The notes under the pieces are model-generated. The model worked only from the letters and a program-made list of their open reading frames with translations, did no database searches and was not told the DNA's origin. From positions 1 to 8,796 of the forward strand of contig SDNM01000053.1 of assembly GCA_004524385.1 (NCBI GenBank): a stretch of 8,796 nt of DNA. The letters are read 5' to 3'. This DNA comes from Promethearchaeota archaeon. GTDB taxonomy: Archaea > Asgardarchaeota > Lokiarchaeia > Sigyniarchaeales > SOKP01. Position 1 is the stretch's first letter; each line of letters opens with the position of its first letter. This document shows, piece after piece, positions 1 through 6,348 of this stretch. The position numbers and the translations under genes are program-made.

Positions 1-59
1 TATCAAAAACTTTAATTTTAATTTTAAATAACCTAATTTAATATTTAAAATATAAATTC

Positions 60-79
60 ATATAAAAAAAATATAAAAA
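60..79 (+). promoter_or_regulatory. Probable TATA region of the thiolase gene
   Basis: An A/T-only stretch with two TATA-like cores (around 60-69 and 70-78) lies roughly 20-30 bases before the ATG at 92, and another TATA-like core lies at about 44-56. The spacing suits an archaeal promoter giving a very short or absent leader. The background is so AT-rich that the exact box cannot be fixed from sequence alone. Confidence 0.35.
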
Positions 80-91
80 GTGTTAGAAAAC

Positions 92-1432
92 ATGGCAAAT
101 TTAGAAGAAGTTTGGCTGGTCGATTACGCCAGAACAGCATTTTCACGTTCTCGACCTAGGGCCCCCGAAAGAGATGTTTTCGGTGACATAAGAGGAGATA
201 CGCTTCTTTCGTTACTATTAAAAGATATGATGAATAATAGATTAGCAGATAAAGGTATTGGATCTAAAGACATCGATTCATTTACAGTTGGAAGCGCTTT
301 TAGTGTAGGAGAACACTGGACTTATGGAGGGAAATTTCCTACTTGGTTTGCAGGAATTGATGTAAGAACCTCTTGCCAAGCGTTAGATAAACAATGCGGG
401 TCAGCAGCAGCAGGTTTTAATTTAGCATTTTTAGAAATTGCGACAGGTTATAGCAAAATCGCAATTTCTGGTGGAATGGAACACCTTACGCGAGTACCAA
501 TGGGAATTCAAAACAAATGGATAGTTCCAAATCTTTCAGCTGCAAGTAAATCTTCACCATTATATGACGCTAAATATGCACGAAAAGGAGAATATGATTT
601 ACTTATCGCAACGGATATGTTGTCGACGGCACAAAAATTATTTGAAGAAGAAATTCCAACATTTACTAAAGAAGATATGGATAAATTTGGTGTAAGAGCA
701 CACAATTTAACAATAAAATCGCAGGAGGAAGGTTGGTTCACCTCTGGTGTCAATGGAGGCGAGATTATTCCAATTGAAGGGCACGCAGAAGGGAATCCTG
801 ATGAACCATTAATGGTTGATAAGGATATGGCAGCTAGAAAATCAACACTTGAAGGAGTTGCAGGTTTAAGACCTGTTTCTAAACCTCATTTCATTAAAAA
901 AACAGCTAAAGGACAAGATCTTGGTCGTCAAGGATATCAGGATTTTGTTGGTAGTAAAGATGGTGTAATAACTGCAGGGAATGCTTCACCTTTGAATGCT
1001 GGTGCTACAGCATGTGTTTTGATGGATGCTGAAGAAGCTAAAAAGAGAGGTATTAATCCATTAGCAAAAATCGTTTCTATTGGATTTGCGGGAGTAGATC
1101 CTACTGTAATGGGTCGTGGCCCTGTTCCTGCTACTAAAATGGCATTACAACATGCTGGCTTAACTGCTGATGACATTGATTTCTGGGAAATTAATGAAGC
1201 TTTCTGTATAGTTGCTTTAAATTGTATGGATAAGCTTAACATTCCTGAAGAAAAGGTTAATGTGAAAGGAGGTTCCACCGCCATAGGGCATCCTTTAGGT
1301 GCTACAATGTGCCGCTTAATCGGAACTGTAGGACGAATTATTAAAGATAAGGGCGCCAAATATGGTTGCGCTAATGCATGCTGTGGTGGAGGGCAAGGCG
1401 TAGCTGTAATCCTAGAAAATCTCGATGCGTAA
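92..1432 (+). CDS. Thiolase (acetyl-CoA C-acyltransferase family)
   Basis: This enzyme cleaves 3-ketoacyl-CoA with free CoA, or runs in reverse to condense two acyl-CoAs, in the cytoplasm. Numbered from the ATG at 92 (446 residues), the nucleophilic Cys102 lies in a QCGSAA motif of the N-terminal thiolase fold. GGMEHLTRVP at 127-136 matches the GGMExM signature, NASPLNAGA at 297-305 the substrate loop, and NEAF starts at Asn368. GGSTAIGHPLGAT contains catalytic His400, and CCGGGQG contains the second catalytic cysteine, Cys431. All catalytic elements are present, so it should be active. An in-frame GTG at 80 would add four residues. I prefer the ATG because the conserved core (EVWLVDYARTAF) then begins about five residues in, as is usual for thiolases. 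It appears monocistronic, followed by a U-run. Whether it acts in beta-oxidation or in synthesis cannot be told, since no dehydrogenase, hydratase or DUF35 partner is adjacent. Confidence 0.95.
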   Translation: MANLEEVWLVDYARTAFSRSRPRAPERDVFGDIRGDTLLSLLLKDMMNNRLADKGIGSKDIDSFTVGSAFSVGEHWTYGGKFPTWFAGIDVRTSCQALDKQCGSAAAGFNLAFLEIATGYSKIAISGGMEHLTRVPMGIQNKWIVPNLSAASKSSPLYDAKYARKGEYDLLIATDMLSTAQKLFEEEIPTFTKEDMDKFGVRAHNLTIKSQEEGWFTSGVNGGEIIPIEGHAEGNPDEPLMVDKDMAARKSTLEGVAGLRPVSKPHFIKKTAKGQDLGRQGYQDFVGSKDGVITAGNASPLNAGATACVLMDAEEAKKRGINPLAKIVSIGFAGVDPTVMGRGPVPATKMALQHAGLTADDIDFWEINEAFCIVALNCMDKLNIPEEKVNVKGGSTAIGHPLGATMCRLIGTVGRIIKDKGAKYGCANACCGGGQGVAVILENLDA

Positions 1433-1475
1433 AAGTAGTTTTATTATTTTATACTAACTTAATCGCTCTTAAAAA

Positions 1476-1489
1476 ATTCTTTTTTTTTT
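1476..1489 (+). terminator. U-run terminator after the thiolase gene
   Basis: An uninterrupted run of ten T (1480-1489), preceded by A-rich sequence, begins about 47 bases after the thiolase stop. There is no clear GC hairpin, which is the normal form of intrinsic termination in archaea. The remainder of this gap up to the dodecin promoter shows no other supportable feature. Confidence 0.5.
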
Positions 1490-1634
1490 AAATCTCTTTT
1501 ATTCAAATTTACAATTTTTCTTATTCCTTTTTATTAAATTTTATTAAGGAGAGTTTTTGAATAGTAATTACAATTCTTTTCCACATTTTTCCCAAAACTT
1601 TGCATTAATTTTATTATATCCTAATTGCAAAATA

Positions 1635-1647
1635 TTTATATATTAAA
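1635..1647 (+). promoter_or_regulatory. TATA box of the dodecin gene
   Basis: TTTATATATTAAA resembles the archaeal TATA consensus and is preceded by a purine-rich stretch that could act as BRE. Transcription would start near 1665, giving a leader of about 50 bases. No Shine-Dalgarno sequence stands out before the ATG. Confidence 0.5.
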
Positions 1648-1713
1648 GCAATAAAATTATAGATATCAAAAAATCAAATAAAAAGTGAAATCAAAAAAAA
1701 GTGTAAAGATAAA

Positions 1714-1920
1714 ATGCCTGTATATAAAAGTATTCAATTAGTTGGAACTTCTGATGTTAATTGGGCTGAAGCGGTAAAAAACTGTTATGCAGAAGCTAAA
1801 AAGTCTCTACGTGGAATCCGAAACATTCAAATAATTGAAAGTGATGTAAAGGTTAAAGAGGACGTTGATAAGTTGATCTACCGAGTCAGAGTTCAGGTCA
1901 ATTTTGAAATTGAAAGATAA
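1714..1920 (+). CDS. Dodecin family protein lacking the flavin-stacking Trp
   Basis: Dodecins are about 70-residue beta-alpha-beta-beta proteins that form hollow dodecamers. This one has 68 residues, the full family length: strand 1 (residues 2-10) ending in the GTS turn at 11-13, a helix (15-32), then two long strands (about 36-47 and 54-67). In flavin-binding dodecins a Trp at the start of strand 2 stacks on the flavin; the aligned position here (about residue 37) is Asn. From memory, the sequence is closer to the mycobacterial Rv0379/SecE2 'calcium dodecin' type, which shares the xVYKxIxxxGTS start, the IRxxxxIExD segment and the xITYRxxxxVxF-like end. Flavin storage should therefore not be assumed; metal binding or a scaffold role is possible. 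The gene has its own promoter and a U-rich terminator. Confidence is high for the family and low for the ligand. Confidence 0.9.
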   Translation: MPVYKSIQLVGTSDVNWAEAVKNCYAEAKKSLRGIRNIQIIESDVKVKEDVDKLIYRVRVQVNFEIER

Positions 1921-1982
1921 TTTTGTTCAAATTCCGAATAAAAGCATGTGAAAACTGAATGCCTGAAACATAAACTAATATA

Positions 1983-1999
1983 TTTTTTAATTTTTTTTT
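1983..1999 (+). terminator. U-rich terminator after the dodecin gene
   Basis: Six T, two A and then nine T follow about 60 bases after the dodecin stop, without a hairpin, as expected for archaeal termination. The run lies immediately before the TATA box of the next small gene. Confidence 0.5.
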
Positions 2000-2005
2000 G
2001 TTTTT

Positions 2006-2018
2006 AATATATATAAAT
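2006..2018 (+). promoter_or_regulatory. TATA box of the single-span microprotein gene
   Basis: AATATATATAAAT is centred about 25 bases before the ATG at 2037. Archaeal transcription starts about 25-27 bases below the centre of the box, so the transcript would begin at or next to the ATG, making it leaderless. That agrees with the absence of a Shine-Dalgarno sequence and supports the small ORF being real. Confidence 0.5.
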
Positions 2019-2036
2019 AAGTTTTGAATTTATAGA

Positions 2037-2144
2037 ATGAGCGAATTAGAGTTAACATTTTGGAGATATCTTATTGGCGGGATAATTGTATTGATAATTT
2101 TTATAATTTGCTGTGTTATTCACAATAGACTTATAAAGAAATAG
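2037..2144 (+). CDS. Small single-membrane-span protein, 35 residues
   Basis: An ATG-to-TAG reading frame encodes 35 residues. An acidic N-terminus (MSELEL) leads through FWRY into an unbroken hydrophobic stretch (about residues 11-28, ending IICCVI) and a basic tail (HNRLIKK). This is the layout of a one-pass membrane microprotein; by the positive-inside rule the C-terminus should face the cytoplasm. A GG pair at 14-15 and a CC pair at 25-26 lie within the span and could pack against a partner. A well-spaced TATA box suggests a leaderless transcript. It ends 15 bases before the convergent TPR gene. I recognise no family. Very small hydrophobic ORFs can arise by chance in AT-rich DNA, but the promoter position and the charge pattern argue for a gene. 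Confidence 0.5.
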   Translation: MSELELTFWRYLIGGIIVLIIFIICCVIHNRLIKK

Positions 2145-2159
2145 TACTTTGTCTAATTG

Positions 2160-2678
2160 CTAAGAATCTGGAATCTCTCTTTTTTGAGCGTTTAGCTTTT
2201 CTTTTACATATTTCTTTGCTTGAAGGGCATAAATGAATTTTGGATCAATTTCTAAAGCTTTTTTATAGAATTTTAAAGCTTCTTTTAAATTTTCCTTAAC
2301 CTCATAAATTAACCCAATATTATAATAGCAATGCTTATAATCTGGTTTAATCTTAATTGCGGTGTTGTAAGCTCTCATAGCATTATTTATATCATCCATA
2401 TTAAAATGAGCAATTCCTATGTTGTATATAGCTCTGTAATTCTTTGGATCGATTTCAAGGATTTTATTAAAATACTTAATAGCCTTTTTAAATTCCTTTG
2501 TAAATTCGTCGCTAAGATAAATTCCATACGAAAACAAAACATTAATGAGTTCTTTTTTTATATCCTCAGATTGAGGATTTTTTTTGAATAAATTTTCTAA
2601 TATTTCTATTGAGTCTTCATATCTCTTGTCTTTGTGCAATTTTCTTGCCTTATTTAAAAGATCTTCGATGCTAGTCAA
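2160..2678 (-). CDS. Tetratricopeptide repeat (TPR) protein
   Basis: The 172-residue protein consists almost wholly of TPR helices, a fold used to bind other proteins. Repeats fall at about residues 4-37, 44-80, 82-115 and 116-149, three of them ending in the classic LEIDPK / IKIKPD / LEIDPK turn. The third and fourth fit the W/Y-N-G-A-Y/F-A-P pattern best (YNIGIAHF, YYNIGLIYEVKENLKEA). The second is stretched by an insertion around YGIYLSDEFTKE, so it may form a longer helix. The C-terminal tail is highly charged. There is no signal peptide or membrane span, so a cytoplasmic scaffold is likely. The start is a TTG, the only practical choice because a stop lies in frame just upstream at 2685-2687. 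It follows the GNAT-like gene by 32 bases on the same strand and is probably co-transcribed. The partner is unknown. Confidence 0.88.
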   Translation of the reverse strand: MTSIEDLLNKARKLHKDKRYEDSIEILENLFKKNPQSEDIKKELINVLFSYGIYLSDEFTKEFKKAIKYFNKILEIDPKNYRAIYNIGIAHFNMDDINNAMRAYNTAIKIKPDYKHCYYNIGLIYEVKENLKEALKFYKKALEIDPKFIYALQAKKYVKEKLNAQKREIPDS

Positions 2679-2710
2679 ATAATTTCACTATATCAGTGCA
2701 AAATTGCTAT

Positions 2711-3160
2711 TCAAGGATTTTCATACCAAATAAAATCGGATTTTTTTAATCCTAATTTCAACAATAAACTACGTGAACTCCCATCAGAATCGGGACATAT
2801 AATAAAAAACTTAGTTATTCCATGATTTGATTCTATATAGCCCATAAGCTCTCGTATTATTAATTCTTCTATTCCCCTTTTGAAAGAGTCTTCCTTTCTG
2901 GTAAGTATTTGATGAATTACATATCTATCATTGCCAAGATAATCTCTGAATATTGTATACGTGCCCCACCCAACCATTTTTCCCTCTTCTTCAGCCATTA
3001 TCATTGAATTTCGATATTCAAGATTCAAGGCTCTCTTATTTAATTCAGTTTCGAATTTATTCCAATTAGAGTTAAAATAAGTTTTGTTTACCATAAAATC
3101 GTCAAAAAGTTCCTTTAAGGCATCCCTATCTTTTCTCGGATCATATCGCCTTAATTCCAA
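2711..3160 (-). CDS. GNAT-like N-acetyltransferase
   Basis: The 149-residue protein has the size and layout of a single GNAT domain, which moves an acetyl group from acetyl-CoA to an amine. The N-terminus RRYDPRKDRDALKELFDDF (4-22) matches the usual first strand and helix. MIMAEEEGKMVGWGTY (53-68) is the typical strand pair around 'EEDGKIVGW'. IHQILTRKEDSFKRGIEELIIREL (82-105) occupies the acetyl-CoA motif A position, and SRSLLLKLGLKKSDFIWYENP (129-149) the motif B end. The pyrophosphate-binding loop is degenerate: instead of Q/RxxGxG/A it reads RKEDSFKRGI, so cofactor binding is uncertain. TTG is the start, supported by AGAGGAG (3169-3175) eight bases upstream, one of the clearest ribosome sites in the window. 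It leads a probable operon with the TPR gene downstream. The substrate is unknown. Confidence 0.75.
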   Translation of the reverse strand: MELRRYDPRKDRDALKELFDDFMVNKTYFNSNWNKFETELNKRALNLEYRNSMIMAEEEGKMVGWGTYTIFRDYLGNDRYVIHQILTRKEDSFKRGIEELIIRELMGYIESNHGITKFFIICPDSDGSSRSLLLKLGLKKSDFIWYENP

Positions 3161-3168
3161 TTTTTAAA

Positions 3169-3175
3169 CTCCTCT
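3169..3175 (-). promoter_or_regulatory. Ribosome binding site of the GNAT-like gene
   Basis: Read on the minus strand this is AGAGGAG, eight bases before the TTG start at 3160. It decides the start codon, since no nearby ATG exists. Confidence 0.7.
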
Positions 3176-3225
3176 TTTCACCGTTTTTTGAAATTATTTA
3201 GTATAATTATTCCTTAATAAAAATT

Positions 3226-3237
3226 CTTTTTTATATT
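3226..3237 (-). promoter_or_regulatory. TATA box in the divergent GNAT/dUTPase gap
   Basis: On the minus strand this reads AATATAAAAAAG, a good TATA match that would give the GNAT-like gene a leader of about 45 bases including its Shine-Dalgarno site. On the plus strand the same bases lie about 30 before the dUTPase ATG, so they could also direct a nearly leaderless dUTPase transcript. Which gene it serves, or whether it serves both, cannot be settled by eye. Confidence 0.35.
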
Positions 3238-3262
3238 CCAAAATAATAAAATTTGATTTAAT

Positions 3263-3775
3263 ATGCCGCAACAAACTAAGAATAAACTATTAATTCCCCT
3301 TAAACCTTTAACAGAAGGATTAATTATTCCCAAACCTTCACAACCCGGTGATGCGGGTGCCGATGCGAGGATAATGGGGTTTAAAAAGATAATTAATGAG
3401 GATGGAAAAAGGGATTTAATAAAACTTGATGTAGACTCATACACACTTAAACCACTAGAACGAATTGGATGCCCTTTAGGATTTGCAACAGCAATCCCTG
3501 AGGGATATTACTTTAAAGTTGCTCCTCGGAGTGGTTTAGCGTTATGGGAGGGAATTTCAATTGTCAATAGTCCTGGTACAATCGATACTGGGTATAGAAA
3601 TGAATGGATGGCAATTGTTGTCAACCTCTCAAATAAGGAGGTCACCCTTAAAAAAGGTGAGCGTATCTGTCAAATAATTCTTTCAAAAATGTATGATTAT
3701 GAATTTGTAGAAACCGATACGCTTCCTGATTCTGATCGAGGATTAGGTGGATTTGGTTCTACTGGAAAAGGATAA
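3263..3775 (+). CDS. dut: Deoxyuridine triphosphatase (trimeric dUTPase)
   Basis: This enzyme hydrolyses dUTP to dUMP and pyrophosphate, keeping uracil out of DNA and supplying dUMP for thymidylate synthesis; it is cytoplasmic and acts as a homotrimer. All five dUTPase motifs are present in the 170 residues. Motif 1 is PGDAGADAR (28-36), motif 2 is PRSGLA (88-93), and motif 3 is NSPGTIDTGYRNEW (102-115) with catalytic Asp108 and the Tyr111-Arg112 pair. Motif 4 is GERICQII (132-139) and motif 5 is RGLGGFGSTG (159-168), the C-terminal phosphate-closing arm. Two features depart from the most common form: an insertion of about 15 charged residues after motif 1 (around 40-55), and YRNE in place of YRGE in motif 3. 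Intact motif 5 and the Asp indicate an active enzyme. It is distinct from the dCTP deaminase branch, which has different motif residues. It stands alone in orientation and spacing. Confidence 0.94.
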   Translation: MPQQTKNKLLIPLKPLTEGLIIPKPSQPGDAGADARIMGFKKIINEDGKRDLIKLDVDSYTLKPLERIGCPLGFATAIPEGYYFKVAPRSGLALWEGISIVNSPGTIDTGYRNEWMAIVVNLSNKEVTLKKGERICQIILSKMYDYEFVETDTLPDSDRGLGGFGSTGKG

Positions 3776-3868
3776 TATTAACCTATAAAAACAAAGTTTA
3801 AATTAATTATATTATCTCTAGACAATTCAATAGAAAATATCTTAAGAAAAAAACTATTTTAAAATAAC

Positions 3869-4489
3869 ATGCCTAAAAGAATACCCTCTATAATAGGAGC
3901 AATAGTAATAATCATATCGGTTTTTCTACCCATAATTAGCTTAAATATAACTGACTATCATGACTATGATATAATACTTCATTATTGGTTGTCTGGCTTA
4001 ATGTACGTTTCTGCAAAAAATGGAGATGGTAGGGATAGGGGATATAGTTTTTCCCCTAATTTAATTGGATTTGCATGTATGGTGGCTGTAATCGCATTAG
4101 CAATAATGACAATCGTCAAATCCGCACGAAAAAAGGATCCAATATTTATCGTTGTTTTTGGAATCATAGCAACGGGATTTTTAATCGGAACTACATTTTT
4201 TATGATGGCACTATTAGAATTTGTTATGATAAATGAAGGATTAGGTACTATTTCATCTTCATTAATTCCGAGTTATGGATTCTATTGTGGTATAATTGGA
4301 GGAATTCTTATCGTAATTGGTGGATTAATCTTGAAGGAACAGCCAAGCCAAATAAGAGAAATAAAACCAAAAGCAGTAGTCCAACAAAAACCAACTGACA
4401 CTGGAATAAAATTCTGTGAAAAATGCGGTAAAATAATCAGAAGTGGGGATAGATTTTGTATTGAATGCGGGGCACCTATTAAACAGTAG
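3869..4489 (+). CDS. Four-span membrane protein with C-terminal zinc ribbon
   Basis: The 206-residue protein has four predicted membrane helices at about 7-25, 65-83, 91-119 and 136-154. A polar loop (27-63) with an acidic, His-containing stretch (TDYHDYD) lies between the first two. The basic segment KSARKK (84-89) and the basic linker after span 4 predict that both termini are cytoplasmic. The tail ends in a zinc-ribbon fold, CEKCGK then CIECGA, with Cys183, Cys186, Cys197 and Cys200 as ligands; this is the small zinc_ribbon_2/DZR type found on many archaeal proteins. The ribbon probably mediates protein contacts rather than DNA binding, given its membrane tethering. No enzyme motif is visible, and neither the upstream nor downstream gene points to a role. 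It lacks a clear Shine-Dalgarno sequence. Domain architecture is confident; function is unknown. Confidence 0.85.
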   Translation: MPKRIPSIIGAIVIIISVFLPIISLNITDYHDYDIILHYWLSGLMYVSAKNGDGRDRGYSFSPNLIGFACMVAVIALAIMTIVKSARKKDPIFIVVFGIIATGFLIGTTFFMMALLEFVMINEGLGTISSSLIPSYGFYCGIIGGILIVIGGLILKEQPSQIREIKPKAVVQQKPTDTGIKFCEKCGKIIRSGDRFCIECGAPIKQ

Positions 4490-4591
4490 AGATTCCGTAA
4501 TTTTATTTTATAAAAATAAACTTCAAATTATCTTCTTAATTCCTTGAATTATAAATTAGTTAGAATTATAACTTCACTTTAGGCATAAAAG

Positions 4592-6130
4592 TTGACTAAA
4601 ATAAATAAATTATCAGACTCGGCTGATTTGAGCGAAGATCCCTCAAAAGAACATTTCATTTATAAAATCTTAAACCCTAATAGTGTGTGTGTATTTGGGG
4701 CGAATAATAATCTATTAAACACGATGGGATCGATGCAACTAAGAAATATCATTTTTGGGGGAGGTTTAAATGGAAATATTTACCCTATTCATCCAAGATT
4801 AGATAAAGTTCAAGGACTTAAAGCTTACAAATCTGTATCCGAAGTACCAGTAATTCCTGACCTAGCATTTATCATATTACCTCCTAAAGCTGTTCCACAA
4901 GTAATAGAAGAATGTGGTCAAAAAGGAATAAAGAATTTAATAATTACCTCTGGAGGCTTCAGGGAGATTGGATCTGAAGAAGGAAATAAATTGTCTCAAG
5001 AGATAGGCGATATTACTCAAAAATATAATATGAGATTTGTAGGTCCTAATTGTCTAGGTGTTTATAATGGTTGGTATGGTTACCCTGAAAAAAAAGAAGC
5101 TCACTTTAATACTTTTTGGATTTATCTTCCACATAAAAGAGGTAATATTTCAATTGTGAGCCAATCGGGGACTGTAGCTGCTCAAACTGCGTGGCATTCA
5201 AACGATTTGGGAGTTAAAATCGGGAAATCAATTTCCATTGGTAATGAAAGAAATATTGATATTGTTGATTTTTTAGAATTTTTTAGAGATGATCCTCAAA
5301 CAGAGGTAATTGGATTATATTTAGAAGAAGTTAAGAGAGGAAAAGAATTCATTCGTTTAGCCCGTGAAATAACTCCTAAGAAACCGATTGTTGCAATATT
5401 TGCTGGTGGTACTGAAGCAGCTGACAGATCCGTAATGAGCCATACTGGTTCTTTAGGAGGAAATAATAAGATATATGATGCTGTATTTAAAAAGACGGGA
5501 ATAATATCTACAAATGCAATAACAGATTTTCTCTATTATCTTAGAACTCTCTCTTACGCTCAAATTAATAAAATATTTCCCAAAGGTCGAAAAGTGGGGA
5601 TTATTACAGAATCTGGTGGCTCCGGATCGATTATAGCAAAATCACTCGAATTACTTGGATTAAAAGTCCCAGAATTCTCTAAAGAATTACAAAGTAAAAT
5701 AGCCGAACATTTACCTCCTACAGGAAGCAAATCCAATCCAGTAGATATAACTTTTTTTAAGAGTTATTATGACTTTTTCGTAAAATTACCAAAATTAATA
5801 ATTCAATCTGGAGAAGTAGACTGTATAATTTTCGATGGAGTGTTCGATTTCGAAGAAATATTTGAAGTTATGGAAATGAGTGGCTTTCCAATTGATGAAA
5901 AAATGAAAGGATCATTGGGTGCATTTTTAAGCGAGATTATAAGACCCATACTAAGATTAACTCGTAAAAAATCAATTCCATTCTTTTATTGCGGCCCTCA
6001 GCTTTACTCCCATCCTTTATATCAAACTTTTCTTTCAAATAATCTACCTCTATTCGATTTCTGGGACCAACCATCTAAATGTATGAAAATTTTATGCGAA
6101 TATTCAGAATATCGAAGGAATTTTTCTTAA
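4592..6130 (+). CDS. Acyl-CoA synthetase (ADP-forming), alpha subunit only
   Basis: ADP-forming acyl-CoA synthetases convert acyl-CoA, ADP and phosphate to the free acid, CoA and ATP, the energy-yielding step of archaeal fermentation. The 512 residues hold only the alpha part. A CoA-binding Rossmann domain is at about 25-160 (VCVFGANN, IYPIHPR, GGFREIG, RFVGPNCLGVYN). Two succinyl-CoA-ligase-like flavodoxin domains follow (about 184-320 and 333-490), with SIVSQSGTVA at 187-196 and GIITESGGSG at 336-345. The phosphorylated histidine is His284 in SHTGSLGG, and Glu245 in YLEEV matches the acidic residue near the active site. The segment just before the histidine usually reads KAGR; here it is FAGG, losing the Lys and Arg. 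The ATP-grasp beta subunit is not fused and not next door. The start is TTG at 4592 with weak ribosome-site evidence. The C-terminus is longer than, and diverged from, typical alpha subunits of about 460 residues. The acid substrate cannot be predicted. Confidence 0.88.
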   Translation: MTKINKLSDSADLSEDPSKEHFIYKILNPNSVCVFGANNNLLNTMGSMQLRNIIFGGGLNGNIYPIHPRLDKVQGLKAYKSVSEVPVIPDLAFIILPPKAVPQVIEECGQKGIKNLIITSGGFREIGSEEGNKLSQEIGDITQKYNMRFVGPNCLGVYNGWYGYPEKKEAHFNTFWIYLPHKRGNISIVSQSGTVAAQTAWHSNDLGVKIGKSISIGNERNIDIVDFLEFFRDDPQTEVIGLYLEEVKRGKEFIRLAREITPKKPIVAIFAGGTEAADRSVMSHTGSLGGNNKIYDAVFKKTGIISTNAITDFLYYLRTLSYAQINKIFPKGRKVGIITESGGSGSIIAKSLELLGLKVPEFSKELQSKIAEHLPPTGSKSNPVDITFFKSYYDFFVKLPKLIIQSGEVDCIIFDGVFDFEEIFEVMEMSGFPIDEKMKGSLGAFLSEIIRPILRLTRKKSIPFFYCGPQLYSHPLYQTFLSNNLPLFDFWDQPSKCMKILCEYSEYRRNFS

Positions 6131-6170
6131 CTCTAATTTTAATATTACATATTTATTCACATTAATGTCA

Positions 6171-6178
6171 TTTTTTTT
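6171..6178 (+). terminator. U-run terminator after the synthetase gene
   Basis: Eight consecutive T follow about 40 bases after the stop of the acyl-CoA synthetase gene, without a hairpin. The rest of the gap to 6348 holds the next gene's TATA candidate and nothing else I can support. Confidence 0.4.
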
Positions 6179-6267
6179 AAATGATTTAGAAATCACATCA
6201 TAAATTTATGTTTATTCAAGATAATATAGCAAACAATGAAGAATTAAATGAAAATATTCACTAATTA

Positions 6268-6280
6268 TTTATATATAATT
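6268..6280 (+). promoter_or_regulatory. TATA box of the 331-residue protein gene
   Basis: TTTATATATAATT is a strong archaeal TATA match. A start of transcription near 6300 would give a leader of about 50 bases, consistent with this gene having a Shine-Dalgarno site (AAGGA, 6337-6341). A second weaker TATA-like stretch lies at about 6286-6296. Confidence 0.45.
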
Positions 6281-6348
6281 TACTGTATTATAATTAGAAT
6301 CTATGCAATAAGCGATATTAAAAATTAAAAATTAAAAAGGACTTATTC

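Noticed and set aside
508..753. Minus-strand open frame of 81 codons inside the thiolase gene
   Set aside because: It lies wholly within a well-supported gene, has no family pattern, and is a shadow of the coding strand.
937..1359. Minus-strand open frame of 140 codons inside the thiolase gene
   Set aside because: It is antisense to the conserved C-terminal catalytic region of the thiolase, and its protein has no recognisable features.
1557..1646. TTG-started 29-residue frame with AAGGAGAG just upstream
   Set aside because: The ribosome-like site is good, but the frame runs into the dodecin TATA box, the composition is Asn/Phe/Leu-rich like random AT-rich DNA, and there is no promoter clearly its own.
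2331..2591. Plus-strand open frame of 86 codons across the TPR gene
   Set aside because: It is antisense to clear TPR repeats; its Ile/Phe/Asn-rich product is typical of a shadow frame in AT-rich DNA.
3214..3444. Minus-strand frame of 76 codons over the dUTPase start
   Set aside because: It overlaps dUTPase motif 1 and has no family match or supporting ribosome site.
3982..4167. Minus-strand frame of 61 codons inside the membrane zinc-ribbon gene
   Set aside because: It is nested antisense to predicted membrane spans and shows no independent signals.
6208..6264. 18-residue ATG frame between the synthetase and the 331-residue gene
   Set aside because: It is too short, with no ribosome site, membrane span or other signal that would separate it from chance.
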